Positions 25,769 through 36,519 of a DNA stretch of 64,000 nt are shown here, piece by piece (the first letter of the stretch is position 1; each line of letters opens with the position of its first letter). The position numbers and the translations under genes were made by a program. Below the pieces are notes generated by a model. It was given only the letters and a program-made list of their open reading frames with translations, was not told where the DNA came from and did not search any database. Source of the stretch: Deltaproteobacteria bacterium (GTDB lineage: Bacteria > Myxococcota_A > Polyangia > Polyangiales > JADJMO01); NCBI GenBank assembly GCA_016182965.1, contig JACPFM010000017.1:1-64000 (forward strand), written 5' to 3'.

Positions 25769-27517
25769 TCACTGATCGGCGATGACGAACTCGACGCGCC
25801 GGTTCTTCGCGCGACCGGCCTCGGTCTTGTTGTCGGCGATCGGCTTGTCTTGACCGAAGCCCTCCGCGTCGAGCCGGCCCGCGTCGATGCCCTTCTTGAC
25901 GAGGTAGTCCTTCACGGCCTGCGCGCGGCGCTTGGACAGGTCCTTGTTGTGATCGGCCTTGCCCTTGTTGTCGGTGTGACCCTCGATGCGGACCTTCTTC
26001 ACGCTCTTGGTCTTGTCGAGGATCTCGAAGACCGAGTCGAGCACCTGGAACGACTTGGCGCCGATGATCTTGTCGGAGTCGTTCGCGAAGTTGATCTTGT
26101 CGAGGATGATGATCGTCGAGCCCTTGACCTCGGCGAACTTCGTCTTGACCGGGCAGCCGTTGGTCTTCGGATCGGTGGTCGCCGGACCGGGGTCGGTCGG
26201 GCACGCGTCCTGGTCGTCGAGCACGCCGTCCTTGTCCTTGTCGGGCGGACAGCCGTTGAGCTTCGGGTCCTCGTTGAACGCGCCGGCCACGTCGGGGCAC
26301 GCGTCCTGCGCGTCGAAGATGCCGTCCTTGTCCTTGTCGGGCGGCGGCGGCGGCGGCGGGCACCCGCGCGTCTTGTGGTCGGCGCTGTCGGGACCGGGCT
26401 CGTTCGGGCAGGCGTCGATCTTGTCGGCGATGCCGTCCTTGTCGGAGTCGGGGCAGCCGTTGGAGTCGGGATCGGCCGAGTGCGGGCCGGGCTGCAACGG
26501 ACAGGCGTCGTGCACGTCGTCGATGGTGTCCTTGTCCTTGTCGTCGTCGACGGGCGGCGGCGGGGCGGGCTTCTTCACCTCCGGCCACGGCGACGCCCAA
26601 CCGATGCGCAGCACGGCGCGCGCGGCGGGCGTGCCGGCCGCGTAGGAGAACCCGGTGCCGCCGCCGAGCGAGGCGTAGAGGCCGTTGGAGAAAGCGTAGG
26701 TCGCCGACAGGAGTCCTTCGGCCGGCGAGGTGGTGAGCTTGAACAGCGTGGAGTCGCGCAGGCCCGTGCCGCCGATCACCTCGGCGCCGACGCGCAGCTT
26801 CTCGTTCATGAGCTTCACGCCGCCGGCGAGCGACATGAACCCTTCGACGCCCGTCTCGGAGCCGAGCACGTCGCGCTGCGGGCGGAACATGAACCCGAGG
26901 TTTCCGGTGATGTAGACCTTGCGCGACGGCGCGATCTCGAGGATCGCCGTCGGCTGGGCGCGCCACGTGCCGTCGGACGCCCAGGACCGCTGATCGCCCG
27001 TCGGCGCCCACACGTACGCGCCGATGGCCAGCGAGAGCAGATCGGGCGCCTCGGTGCCGCGCGCCGCCTCGGACTTGCCGATGATCCGCAGGCGCGCGCC
27101 GAAGCGCACGTCGCCCATGACCGTGCTCTTCGGGTCGGCGACGCCGGGGCTGGTCGAGTAGCTCTCGGCCTTCTGGTAGGCGACGATCGGCACCGCCGCG
27201 TGCACGGTGAGGCGGTTGAAGAGGCCGAACGCGACGCCCGGCGTGACGAACACCTGCTCGGAGACGACGTCGCGGACGGTCTCCTTCTTGCCGTCGGCGC
27301 CGGTGCGCATGAGCACCAGCGGCTTGTGCCCCCAGTCGCCGGTCACCACCGCGCCCCACCCGAGGTGCGGCAGGCCGGTCGGACGCTCGACACGCAGCCA
27401 GTCGTTGACCAGCGGCGTCGGCTCGAAGCGGTTCAGCGAGAACTCGTTCGCGGCGCCGGCGCGCGCGGTGACGAGCGCGAGGGGGACGAGCAGCCCGAGA
27501 GCAAGGCGCGGTTTCAT
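25769..27517 (-). CDS. OmpA-family outer-membrane protein with thrombospondin type-3 repeats
   Basis: A 582-residue protein. Signal peptide (about 1-23), then a beta-barrel-like domain (about 25-310). A calcium-binding region follows (about 320-455) of repeated DxDxDGxxDxxDxCP units ([30 protein letters not shown]). The OmpA C-terminal domain (about 465-582) has the peptidoglycan-binding motif EGHTDNKG and NRRVEFV. It anchors the outer membrane to the cell wall. It lies 35 bp downstream of the MscS gene on the same strand, so both may respond to envelope stress. ATG at 27517 gives the best signal peptide; a TTG 9 bp upstream is possible. Confidence 0.92.
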   Translation of the reverse strand: MKPRLALGLLVPLALVTARAGAANEFSLNRFEPTPLVNDWLRVERPTGLPHLGWGAVVTGDWGHKPLVLMRTGADGKKETVRDVVSEQVFVTPGVAFGLFNRLTVHAAVPIVAYQKAESYSTSPGVADPKSTVMGDVRFGARLRIIGKSEAARGTEAPDLLSLAIGAYVWAPTGDQRSWASDGTWRAQPTAILEIAPSRKVYITGNLGFMFRPQRDVLGSETGVEGFMSLAGGVKLMNEKLRVGAEVIGGTGLRDSTLFKLTTSPAEGLLSATYAFSNGLYASLGGGTGFSYAAGTPAARAVLRIGWASPWPEVKKPAPPPPVDDDKDKDTIDDVHDACPLQPGPHSADPDSNGCPDSDKDGIADKIDACPNEPGPDSADHKTRGCPPPPPPPDKDKDGIFDAQDACPDVAGAFNEDPKLNGCPPDKDKDGVLDDQDACPTDPGPATTDPKTNGCPVKTKFAEVKGSTIIILDKINFANDSDKIIGAKSFQVLDSVFEILDKTKSVKKVRIEGHTDNKGKADHNKDLSKRRAQAVKDYLVKKGIDAGRLDAEGFGQDKPIADNKTEAGRAKNRRVEFVIADQ

Positions 27518-27552
27518 GACGCGCAATGCTGACCCGGATCAACCGCGGAAGT

Positions 27553-29082
27553 CTACTTGTCCGTGAGCCCGAAGAGGCCCTTCAACCGGGCCAGCATCAC
27601 GCTCTTGGTGGCTCGGCGTTGGGCGTCGTCGATCGTGCGCTCTTCGAGCTTCTCCGCGAGCTCCGCCTGCCGCTGCGCGAGGACCTCGCTGAGGGCCTCG
27701 GCGACGTCCGGGTGGCGCGTGATCATCGCGCGGAAGCTCGGCTCGTCGATCACGAACGTGCGGGTCGCCCCCACCGTCACGACCGTCGCCGTGCGCGGCG
27801 CGCCGGTGATCAGGGACATCTCCCCAAAGAAATCGCCGGCTTGCAGCCGGAAGAGCTCGCGGCGCACGGTCGCGCCGTCGTCGGCGAGGACGGCGACCAC
27901 GCCCTCGAGGATCACGTGCATCGACCGTCCCTGCTCGCCGGCCTTCACGATCACCTCGGCGGCGCCGTAGGGCTCCTCGCGGCCGTGGAGCGCGATGTCG
28001 AGGACCGCCTCCTCCGACAGCGACGCGAACAGCGAGGCGCGCTGCAGGCGCGCGGCGACGGTGCGGTGGCCGTCGCGGTCGTCGCCCTCGCGCGCCAGGT
28101 GGAGCGTGCGCGTTGGGAAGGGGAACCCGAGGCCCGCGCGCGCGAACGCGTACCAGACGCGCGCGCGCACGTCGGCGTCGACGACCTCGTAGTCGACCGC
28201 GCGCCTCGTCCAGTAGCGGAGCTGGTAGCCGACCCCGCTGTCCTTGAACGCCGAGAGGATCACCGTCGCCGGCGGCGTCGGCTCCACGCCCGGCACGTCG
28301 CGCATCGCCGAGATCACCGCCTGGCGCACGCGCTCCGGCGGCGCCTCGTACATGGCGTCGAACTCGATCTCGCGGCGGAAGACCCGGTCGCCGTGCCCGA
28401 AGTTCGTGACCGTCTGCGTCACGAACTCGCTGTTCGGCACCATGTGCTCGAGGCCGTCGACGCTGCGCAGCGTGGTGGTGCGCCAGTTGGTGCCGAGGAC
28501 CATGCCGCGCCGCGTATGGTTCACCAGCTTGACGACGTCGCCCTCCTCGAACGGACGCGCGTACTGCACGAGCACGCCGGCGCCGACCTGCCGCAGCACC
28601 TCGGCGACGGCGGCGCCGAGACCGCCGATGACGACCGCGCCGCCGGCGAGGACGCCGACGGTCGCCACGCCGCCCGCGCGGAGCCCGGCGAGCGCCGCCA
28701 CGAGGAAGGTCACGCCGAGCAGGCCGTAGCGGATCATCGGCCGCAGCGGCTTCTTGCCGTTGCGTCCGAGCGCGAAGTCGACGAGCAGCACGAACAGCGT
28801 CTGGGCGAGCGCGAGCGACAGCGCGACCGCCGCGATCACGCGGAAGACGCGCTCGATCTCGTTGTCGGCCGACTGGATCGGGGCGAGGCAGCGCACCGCC
28901 GAGATCACGAGGTACAGCCAGGCGAGCGCGGCAGACAGGCGCAGCGAGCGCTTCAGATCGCGGTGCAGCACGCTCGTGAGCAGCGCGTCGCCGGCGAGGA
29001 TCGCGCTCGCCACGATCGGCCCGGCGAGCCCGATGTCGTTGAGGAGCCGACCGACCGGATCGATGTGAAACGGCAGGCGCAT
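27553..29082 (-). CDS. MscS-type mechanosensitive channel with C-terminal cyclic-nucleotide-binding domain
   Basis: A 509-residue protein. Four to five membrane helices lie in the first 170 residues, ending in the pore-lining Gly/Ala-rich helix (AVVIGGLGAAVAEV). The MscS beta domain follows (EGDVVKLVNHTRRG, DGLEHMVPNSEFVTQTV). Residues about 370-490 are a CRP-like cNMP domain with the phosphate-binding-cassette-like GEMSLITGAPRTAT. It probably releases solutes on osmotic downshift, gated or tuned by cAMP or cGMP. The long gap upstream holds the 6S RNA on the other strand. It reads toward the OmpA gene. Confidence 0.92.
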   Translation of the reverse strand: MRLPFHIDPVGRLLNDIGLAGPIVASAILAGDALLTSVLHRDLKRSLRLSAALAWLYLVISAVRCLAPIQSADNEIERVFRVIAAVALSLALAQTLFVLLVDFALGRNGKKPLRPMIRYGLLGVTFLVAALAGLRAGGVATVGVLAGGAVVIGGLGAAVAEVLRQVGAGVLVQYARPFEEGDVVKLVNHTRRGMVLGTNWRTTTLRSVDGLEHMVPNSEFVTQTVTNFGHGDRVFRREIEFDAMYEAPPERVRQAVISAMRDVPGVEPTPPATVILSAFKDSGVGYQLRYWTRRAVDYEVVDADVRARVWYAFARAGLGFPFPTRTLHLAREGDDRDGHRTVAARLQRASLFASLSEEAVLDIALHGREEPYGAAEVIVKAGEQGRSMHVILEGVVAVLADDGATVRRELFRLQAGDFFGEMSLITGAPRTATVVTVGATRTFVIDEPSFRAMITRHPDVAEALSEVLAQRQAELAEKLEERTIDDAQRRATKSVMLARLKGLFGLTDK

Positions 29083-29244
29083 CGCGTGTGGCCGCGATGC
29101 TAGCGGTGGCGCGCACGGCCGTCGAAAAGCCGGGCATCACCAGGACGCGACCGCGGTCCTGCACGTCCTCGGCCGCGGCGGCCCGACGCCGGGCGACCTC
29201 CGTCGTGCGGGCCGCTCGGACGTGGCGAAGCAGTGGGCGCCCCG

Positions 29245-29272
29245 TTGACGACCGGCTGCGCGGTGTTACGAC
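29245..29272 (+). promoter_or_regulatory. Candidate sigma-70-type promoter for the 6S RNA
   Basis: TTGACG (29245-29250), a 16-bp spacer, then TACGAC (29267-29272). The expected start, about 7 bp on, falls at 29279-29281, where the folded RNA begins. The -35 is strong and the -10 is weak, as is common in GC-rich genomes. Confidence 0.5.
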
Positions 29273-29280
29273 CTATTCGT

Positions 29281-29462
29281 TCCCTCTGCTCGGTCCGTAT
29301 AGGCGCCTCATCGATCCCCTTTGAGTATGAACCGGGGTCCGATGCCGAGCCGTTGTGCAAGCCCGGGGTTCTTCGCCGGGAAGCCTGAAGGCTCGGTTCC
29401 ACAGGATCCCACCTAGCGACTCGCTAGGGGTTCATGCTGGCGCACTTCCTACGGCCGAGTGG
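29281..29462 (+). ncRNA. ssrS: 6S RNA (RNA polymerase-binding regulatory RNA)
   Basis: The stretch folds as 6S RNA. The closing stem pairs CTCGG-CCGTA (29289-29299) with TACGG-CCGAG (29450-29459), then GCGCC (29303-29307) with GGCGC (29439-29443), then AGTATGAACC with GGTTCATGCT. The upper arm contains CCCGG..CCGGG followed by GAAGCC, as in E. coli 6S (UCGG..CCGAGAAGCC). The 3' side carries CACCT then hairpin CCTAGCGA-TCGCTAGG then GGGTTCA, matching the conserved CACCUUGAACC..GGUUCAAGGG block. Total length of about 175 nt is typical. It binds the housekeeping sigma-RNA polymerase and down-regulates it in stationary phase. Identified by eye; a covariance search would settle it. Confidence 0.75.
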
Positions 29463-29483
29463 TAAGGAACGTTTCTTCCGAAG

Positions 29484-29518
29484 CGGGGAGCGGCGCGAGC
29501 CTCTCCCCGTTTCCTTTG
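29484..29518 (+). terminator. Intrinsic terminator downstream of the 6S RNA
   Basis: CGGGGAG (29484-29490), 12-nt loop, CTCCCCG (29503-29509), then TTTCCTTT. It would end the 6S transcript and insulate the lipoprotein gene. Confidence 0.6.
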
Positions 29519-29523
29519 CGCAT

Positions 29524-29593
29524 GAGCCTGCGCCTGCGCATGAGCCCGCGCTTGCGCCCGTGCTCGAGCCTGCGCCTGCGCATGAGCCCGCGC
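29524..29593. repeat. Two perfect 28-bp direct repeats upstream of the MopE-like gene
   Basis: Positions 29524-29551 and 29566-29593 are identical over 28 bp, 42 bp apart start to start. They lie in the leader of the lipoprotein gene. Read in the lipoprotein frame they would encode Glu-Pro-Ala repeats, but the signal peptide shows translation starts later (29650). Confidence 0.65.
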
Positions 29594-29649
29594 GCGCGCC
29601 CGAGCGCACGTGGCCGCAGCCCGACCGTAGGTGTAGGCTCATCGACCCC

Positions 29650-32331
29650 ATGTCGAGCAGTCGCTCCTTCAGCTTCGCCGTCCTACTTCTCTCCGCGATC
29701 GGCCTGGTCGTCGGCTGCGGTCGCTCCGACATCGGCGAGGAGGAGTCGTTCACCCCCGTCGACGGCGGCGAGGACACGCTGCCCACGTCGCCTTGCGTGA
29801 CCGCCTTCGACTGCCCGGCGGTCAAGGACATGTGCACGCAGGCCTACTGCATCGGCGGCAAGTGCGAGTACCGCACCGGCAAGGACCAGGACAAAGACGG
29901 CGTCCAGGACTTCGTCTGCGGCGGCACCGACTGCAACGATCTCGATCCGACGGTGAACCCCGCCGCCCCCGAGCGCTGCGGCGACGGCATGGACAACGAC
30001 TGCAACGGCCTCGCCGACTGCGACGACCCTATCTGCGTGGGCGACCCGATCTGCGGCACGTGCGTGCCCGATCCGATCGGCGGCCCCGGCGGCGTCGAGC
30101 GCAACTGCGTCGACGGCCGCGACAACGACTGCAACGGGATCGTCGACTGCGCCGATCCGGCGTGCAAGCCGCAGCCGGCGTGCACCGGCGGCTGCCTGAA
30201 GAGCGAGATCTGCGGCAACGGCAAGGACGACGACTGCAACGGGCGCGCCGACTGCGCCGACGAGGCGTGCGAGGGCACGCCCGCGTGCCCGGTGTGCGGC
30301 CCGGTCGAGGTTTGCATCAACGGCAAGGACGACGACTGCAACGGCGTCGCCGACTGCGCCGATCCGGCGTGCAAGGGCACCCCCGGCTGCACCACCTGCA
30401 CGATCGTCGAGGCGTCCTGCTCCGACAAGAAGGACGAGGACTGCGACGGCCTCATCGACTGCCTCGACCCCGACTGCGCGAAGAGCCCCGCCTGCGCGGT
30501 GTGCGCGCCGAGCGAGACCTGCGCCAACGGCACCGACGACGACTGCAACGGCCTCACCGACTGCGCCGACGGCGCGTGCGCCAAGCACCCGTCGTGCGTG
30601 ACCTGCAGCGACAAGGAGACCTGCGGCAACGGCAAGGACGACGACTGCAACGGGTTCACCGACTGCGCCGACGCCGCGTGCAAGACGCTGCCCGCGTGCA
30701 CCGGCTGCGCCGCGAAGGAGACCTGCGGCAACGGCAAGGACGACGACTGCAACGGGTTCACCGACTGCGCCGACGGCGCCTGCAAGGGCGATCCGACCTG
30801 CGTGTGCGGCTCGATCGAGATCTGCGGCAACGGCAAGGACGACGACTGCAACGGCGCGACCGACTGCGCCGACGCGAAGTGCAAGACCCTCCCCGCGTGC
30901 GTCGAGTGCGGGCCGGCCGAGATCTGCGGCAACGCCAAGGACGACGACTGCAACGGCCTGACCGACTGCAGCGATCCGGCCTGCAAGGCCGACCCGAAGT
31001 GCGCCTGCGGCCCCGCCGAGATCTGCGGCAACGGCAAGGACGACAACTGCAACGGGCAGACCGACTGCCTCGACGCCGCGTGCGCCACGACCGTCGAGTG
31101 TCAGTGCCGCCTCAAGCGCGAGAACTGCACCAACGGCGTCGACGACAACTGCAACGGCCTGCGCGACTGCTTCGACCCGCAGTGCGCGACCGACGCGGCG
31201 TGCCTCTGCGTGCCCGGCGCCAAGGAGATCTGCACCGACAAGAAGGACAACAACTGCGACGGCAAGATCGACTGCCTCGATCCTGCCTGCGCGACCGACG
31301 CGGCCTGCCTCGTGTGCAAGCCGGAGGTGTGCAGCAACGGCGTCGACGACTCGTGCAACGCGCTGGCCGACTGCGCCGATCCGGCGTGCGCGCTCGACGA
31401 CGCGTGCCGCTTCAAGGTCGAGGTCTGCGACAACTTCAAGGACGACAACGCCAACGGCCTCACCGACTGCGACGATCCGGCGTGCTTCGCGACGGATTGG
31501 TGCAAGACGCGCCACGAGAACTGCAACACCGCGATGACGGTCACCGCCAGCGGGACCTACTTCGGCGACACCGCGACGTTCTGGAACCACACCATCGCGT
31601 CGTGCGGCGGCGCCGGCGGCGAGGCGGTGTTCCGGATCGTCCTGACCGCGCCGGCGCGGCTGCGCATCTCGTCGACCGGCACCAAGCAGCCGCCGTTCGA
31701 CTCGATGGTCTACCTGCGCCGCGGCGCCTGCGCGACCGGCTTCGAGCTCGGCTGCGACGACGACGCGGGCGGCTCGTGGACCGGCGCCATCGACATCCCG
31801 GTGGCCAAGGCGGGCACCTACTACGCGTTCCTCGACGGGTTCACGTACCTCGACATGGGCAAGTACCAGTTCAACGTGACCATCGACTACGCGCTGAAGG
31901 AAGACTGCGGAAACAAGCTCGACGACGACGGCGACGGGTACTCCGACTGCGCCGACAAGGACTGCGCGCTGGTCTCCGGCTGCGCCGGCGCGACGCCGGA
32001 GCTCGGCGTCTCTGCGTGCACCGACGGCGTCGACAACGACAAGGACGGCCTGGTCGACTGCAACGACCCCGACTGCCGCGCGAGCAAGTTCTACAAGACG
32101 GAGTGCTGCAACGGCAAAGACGACAACGGCAACGGGATCATCGACGAGGACGCGTGCCACTGCGCGCCCGACCGCGCCTGCGACCGCGCCGGGTACGTCT
32201 GCAACTGGAACACCACCGAGTCGTGCGCGCCGCGCTGCTCTTCGATCATCGGGGCGTCGATCTGCCCGGCGATCGCGCCGGGGAGCATCTGCGATTCGAC
32301 CTCGGGCCTGTGCGCATGGACGGGCGGCTGA
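29650..32331 (+). CDS. Large surface lipoprotein with MopE-like metal-binding repeats
   Basis: An 893-residue protein. Signal peptide with lipobox LVVGCGRS. About fifteen tandem units of 25-35 residues follow, each of the form [22 protein letters not shown], resembling the DNDCDG motif of MopE-type copper/calcium-binding repeats. A jelly-roll-like domain without repeats occupies about 630-740. Further repeats ([20 protein letters not shown]) and a Cys-rich end follow. It is extracellular, disulfide- and metal-rich. The repeats are highly similar at the DNA level, so unit number may vary between strains. Function is unknown; adhesion or metal capture is plausible. Confidence 0.85.
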   Translation: MSSSRSFSFAVLLLSAIGLVVGCGRSDIGEEESFTPVDGGEDTLPTSPCVTAFDCPAVKDMCTQAYCIGGKCEYRTGKDQDKDGVQDFVCGGTDCNDLDPTVNPAAPERCGDGMDNDCNGLADCDDPICVGDPICGTCVPDPIGGPGGVERNCVDGRDNDCNGIVDCADPACKPQPACTGGCLKSEICGNGKDDDCNGRADCADEACEGTPACPVCGPVEVCINGKDDDCNGVADCADPACKGTPGCTTCTIVEASCSDKKDEDCDGLIDCLDPDCAKSPACAVCAPSETCANGTDDDCNGLTDCADGACAKHPSCVTCSDKETCGNGKDDDCNGFTDCADAACKTLPACTGCAAKETCGNGKDDDCNGFTDCADGACKGDPTCVCGSIEICGNGKDDDCNGATDCADAKCKTLPACVECGPAEICGNAKDDDCNGLTDCSDPACKADPKCACGPAEICGNGKDDNCNGQTDCLDAACATTVECQCRLKRENCTNGVDDNCNGLRDCFDPQCATDAACLCVPGAKEICTDKKDNNCDGKIDCLDPACATDAACLVCKPEVCSNGVDDSCNALADCADPACALDDACRFKVEVCDNFKDDNANGLTDCDDPACFATDWCKTRHENCNTAMTVTASGTYFGDTATFWNHTIASCGGAGGEAVFRIVLTAPARLRISSTGTKQPPFDSMVYLRRGACATGFELGCDDDAGGSWTGAIDIPVAKAGTYYAFLDGFTYLDMGKYQFNVTIDYALKEDCGNKLDDDGDGYSDCADKDCALVSGCAGATPELGVSACTDGVDNDKDGLVDCNDPDCRASKFYKTECCNGKDDNGNGIIDEDACHCAPDRACDRAGYVCNWNTTESCAPRCSSIIGASICPAIAPGSICDSTSGLCAWTGG

Positions 32332-32383
32332 CCCGATCGGGGGCCCTCGCACCCCGCCTGCGACTGCGCTAGCCGAGGATCGC

Positions 32384-33381
<998 letters not shown>

Positions 33382-33385
<4 letters not shown>

Positions 33386-34218
33386 AGCGCCCTTGGTTCG
33401 ATCTCGTCGAGCCGAGCACGGGTGAGGCGCCCGTCGTGGTCGAGGTGCCTCACGCGGGCCTGTTCCTGCCCGCCGAGGTGCTGGCGGCGCTCGTCGCCCC
33501 GGCCCGCGCGATCGCCCGCGACGCCGATCTCTTCGTCGACGAGCTGTACGAGGACGCGCCCGCCGAGGGCGCTTCGCTGCTGGTCGCCCGCACCAGCCGC
33601 TACGTCGTCGATCTCAACCGCGCCGAGGACGACGTCGACGCCGGCGTCGTCGTCGGCGATCCGCGCCCGGCGCGCCCGCACGCGCGCGGCCTGGTCTGGC
33701 GCACCACCACCGACGACGAGCCGGCGCTGATCCGTCCGCTGACCCGCGAGGAGTATCGCTTCCGTCTCGATGCGGTCCATCGGCCGTACCACGAGGCGCT
33801 GCGCTCCGTCCTCGATCGCAAGATCGCCCGCTTCGGGTACGTCATGCTCCTCTGCGCGCACTCGATGCCCAGCGTCGGCCGCGCGGGCCACGCCGACGCC
33901 GGCGTCCCGCGCGCCGACGTGGTGCCGGGCTCGCGCGGGCGCACGTCGGCGCACAAACGCGTGATCGACGCGGTCGAGGCCGTCGCCGTCGCGCACGGGC
34001 GCACGGTGGAGCACGACCGTCCCTACCGCGGCGGTTGGTCGACCTCGCACTACGGCCGTCCAGCGCAGAAATGTCACGCGATCCAGGTCGAGCTCGCGCG
34101 GCGATCGTACCTCGACGAGCAGACGCTCCAGCGCAACGCCGGGCTCCCGGCGACCCGCAAGCTGTGCCGCGCGCTGGTCGCCCGGCTGGCGTCGTTGCCT
34201 CCCGACGCGCTAACCTGA
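33382..34218 (+). CDS. N-formylglutamate amidohydrolase family protein
   Basis: A 278-residue protein. [13 protein letters not shown] near the start and [10 protein letters not shown] supply the family's metal-site residues. Others are [30 protein letters not shown] and the conserved GGW/HYG segment. The family (HutG-type) hydrolyses N-formyl-L-glutamate or related acyl-amino acids, the last step of one histidine-degradation route. No other hut gene is in view, so the real substrate may differ. Start codon overlaps the moxR stop (ATGA). Confidence 0.88.
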
Positions 34219-34228
34219 TCGCTTCGCC

Positions 34229-35134
34229 GTGGACTCGAAGACCCATCGACTGCGTACGGTTCCTCCCGTGGAGCCGCTCGACGACGAGAGCCACCCGCCA
34301 TCATCCGAGCGGCGCTCGGTGCCGCCGTTCGATCCCACCATGGCTCCGAGCGTGAACCTGCCGCTGCGCGCCCCGAGCAACTCCGCCGCGCGGCCGGTCC
34401 TGCGGCCGATCCTCGCGTCGGAGTGCCTGCGCGAGGACATCGCGCCGAGCGAGCCCTTCCCGCGCGCGACGCGCGCGGCGATCGCGGGTTCGGCCGCGGC
34501 CCTCGCCGTCGCGGCCGCGCTGATGGCGCAGACCTCGCTCGCGCGTTCGGGGGCGCTCGCCATCGCCGCGATCGTCGCGATGGCCGCCGCGCTCGGGCGC
34601 GACTACCACACGAGTGGCGTGCTCTCCATCGGCGCGATCGCGGGGCTGCTCGCGGCGCCCTCGCTCGCGACCGTCGCGGCGATCCCGCTCGCCGCCGCGC
34701 TCTTCGTGCGCGCGAGCTACCGCGCGCACCGCGGCACGCGCCGCGCGCTCGCCGCGTCGGTGACGCTGTTCGCCGTCGCCGTCGCGTTCGCCGCCGTCGC
34801 TGCGTTCTCCTCCGGCGGCACCGTCGCGGCCCGCGTCGTCGCCGTCGGGATGGGCGCCGTCGCCGCCGCGTCGCTCCTCGGGTTCATGGGTGAGGAGACG
34901 ACCGGCCTGTCGACGACCTGGGGCGCGCTCGCGCTCCTCACCGCGGCCGCGTCCGTCCTCGTGCGTGCACCGCTGTCCGTCGGTGGCGTGGCCGCCGCGC
35001 TCGGCGCGCTCGCCGCGGGCGTGTGCGCGTCGGTCGGCGTCTACGCCGTCGCGGCCACCGCGATCGCGCCGGTGGAGCGCGCCCGGGACGTCCGCGCGTC
35101 CGTCCCGCCGCCTCCCGCATCGAACGACGCATAG
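34229..35134 (+). CDS. Polytopic membrane protein of unknown function
   Basis: A 301-residue protein with GTG start, 10 bp after the amidohydrolase gene. The first 85 residues are polar and Pro/Ser-rich. About seven or eight Ala/Val-rich hydrophobic helices follow (from about residue 88 to 280), then a short polar tail. No catalytic motif or transporter signature is visible. The position inside a tight run of genes suggests co-expression with MoxR. I do not recognise the family. Confidence 0.7.
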   Translation: MDSKTHRLRTVPPVEPLDDESHPPSSERRSVPPFDPTMAPSVNLPLRAPSNSAARPVLRPILASECLREDIAPSEPFPRATRAAIAGSAAALAVAAALMAQTSLARSGALAIAAIVAMAAALGRDYHTSGVLSIGAIAGLLAAPSLATVAAIPLAAALFVRASYRAHRGTRRALAASVTLFAVAVAFAAVAAFSSGGTVAARVVAVGMGAVAAASLLGFMGEETTGLSTTWGALALLTAAASVLVRAPLSVGGVAAALGALAAGVCASVGVYAVAATAIAPVERARDVRASVPPPPASNDA

Positions 35135-35794
35135 GTGCCCCCCGTGCCTCGGCTCGCGCTCTTCGACATGGATCGCACGCTGGTCCGGAGGAACACCGCC
35201 GCGCTGTACGTGCGCTATCAGCGCGAGATCGGCGAGGCGTCGCTCGTCGACCTGACGCGCGCCGGCTGGTGGCTGCTCCAGTACCACCTCGGGGTGGTCG
35301 ACGCGGAGGCGGTCGCCCTCGAGGCGCTGCGGCAGGTCATCGGCCAGCACGAGATGGTGCTCGCGGCGCGCTGCGACGACTGGTTCCGGCGGGACGTCGC
35401 GCGGCACATCACCTGCGCGGGTCGACGCGCGATCGATCGCCACCGCGAGGCGGGCGACATCTGCGCCATCGTCACCGGCGCGACCATCTACTCGGCGCGC
35501 CCGCTGTCGCGCGTGCTCGACATCGAGCACGTCATCGCGACGGAGCTCGAGTGCGACGCAGAGGGCCGCTTCACCGGTCGGCACGTGCACCTCAACTACG
35601 GCGCAGGGAAGATCGAGAAGAGCGAGGCGCTGGCCCGCGCGTACGGCAGCACGCTCGCCGACGCGGCGTTCTACACCGACTCCATCAGCGATCTGCCGCT
35701 CCTCGAACGCGTGGGCAGCCCGATCGTGATCAACCCCGACCCGCGGCTCGGCCGCGTGGCGAAGCAGCGGGGCTGGCCCATCGAGCGGTGGTGA
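35135..35794 (+). CDS. HAD-superfamily (SerB-like, IB subfamily) phosphatase
   Basis: A 219-residue protein whose start directly abuts the previous stop. Motif I FDMDRTL (D11, D13), motif II VTGAT, motif III Lys in GAGKIEKSEAL, and motif IV YTDSISDLPLL. The helical cap between motifs I and II is the type found in phosphoserine-phosphatase-like and lipid-phosphate phosphatases. It hydrolyses a small phosphomonoester. The ending GWPIERW is typical of HAD-IB hydrolases near acyltransferases. A second GTG at 35144 would shorten it by three residues. It converges with trmY with no gap. Confidence 0.88.
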   Translation: MPPVPRLALFDMDRTLVRRNTAALYVRYQREIGEASLVDLTRAGWWLLQYHLGVVDAEAVALEALRQVIGQHEMVLAARCDDWFRRDVARHITCAGRRAIDRHREAGDICAIVTGATIYSARPLSRVLDIEHVIATELECDAEGRFTGRHVHLNYGAGKIEKSEALARAYGSTLADAAFYTDSISDLPLLERVGSPIVINPDPRLGRVAKQRGWPIERW

Positions 35795-36421
35795 TCACGC
35801 GCCTCGGCGATCGAGCTCGTTGCACACCAGCGTGATCGCGTCCTCGGCGTGCACGCTCACCGGTCCGAGCCCGAGCCTCGTCACGCCGTGCGCCGCGAGC
35901 AGCAGGCGCGACCCGTCGTCGAACCCGAGGTGATCGCCGACGAAGAACACGGGTTCGCGCAGGTCGATCTCGGCGTCGCGGATGTCGCGCGCCCCCTCGT
36001 CGAGGACGTAGGCCGACGCGCCGGCGCTCGGCGCCTCGACGGCGCGTACGGCGCGCGGGAGATCCGCGAGCACCGCGTCGAGCCCGCCCTCGGCGACCGC
36101 GAGCCCGCTGCGGATCTCGACGAAGCCGCACCCCTCGAGGCCGGCTTCGAGCGCCTTCTGGACCATGACGCCAAGGCTCCGCTCGTCCGGTCGGACGAAC
36201 CGGATGGCCGAGCCGTCGAAGCGCACCACGCGCGGCGCCCGCGGACCGCCGAGCAGGACGAGGTACACGACGGTGTCCCGACGGAGGCCGTGCGACACCA
36301 GGAGGGCGGCGCGCAAGCAGCGCAGCAGCACGTCGAGCCGGCCGCTGGTCCCGGCGACGTCGATCAGCAGGAAATCTCCGGCCGCGGTGGCCTGCTGACC
36401 GATCACGACGAACCTGCGCAT
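35795..36421 (-). CDS. TrmY-like SPOUT methyltransferase (tRNA pseudouridine-54 N1-methyltransferase family)
   Basis: A 208-residue protein. It opens MRRFVVIGQQA and continues GDFLLIDVAGTSGRLDVLLRC, LLVSHGLRRDTVVYLVLLGGP, RPDERSLG and, at the C-terminus, FVGDHLGF, RLGLGPVSVHAEDAI and NELDRR. These are the conserved blocks of archaeal TrmY (COG1901), including the knotted SAM-binding end. In archaea it methylates pseudouridine 54 made by Pus10. Bacteria generally lack Pus10, so the target here is uncertain. ATG at 36421 reproduces the archaeal N-terminus; a GTG 18 bp upstream is less likely. Divergent from the ABC-F gene by 98 bp. Confidence 0.85.
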   Translation of the reverse strand: MRRFVVIGQQATAAGDFLLIDVAGTSGRLDVLLRCLRAALLVSHGLRRDTVVYLVLLGGPRAPRVVRFDGSAIRFVRPDERSLGVMVQKALEAGLEGCGFVEIRSGLAVAEGGLDAVLADLPRAVRAVEAPSAGASAYVLDEGARDIRDAEIDLREPVFFVGDHLGFDDGSRLLLAAHGVTRLGLGPVSVHAEDAITLVCNELDRRGA

Positions 36422-36519
36422 CGCGCGGGGTTGTAGCACCGGCGGGCTCCGATCCGACGACCTTACGGTCGCGCCGTGGTTTTGCAGCCGGCCGATTGCT
36501 GCTACACGGCGCGACCCCC

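Noticed and set aside
29434..29649. Longer N-terminus for the MopE-like lipoprotein
   Set aside because: The signal peptide and lipobox start at 29650. The upstream part overlaps the 6S RNA end and a terminator.
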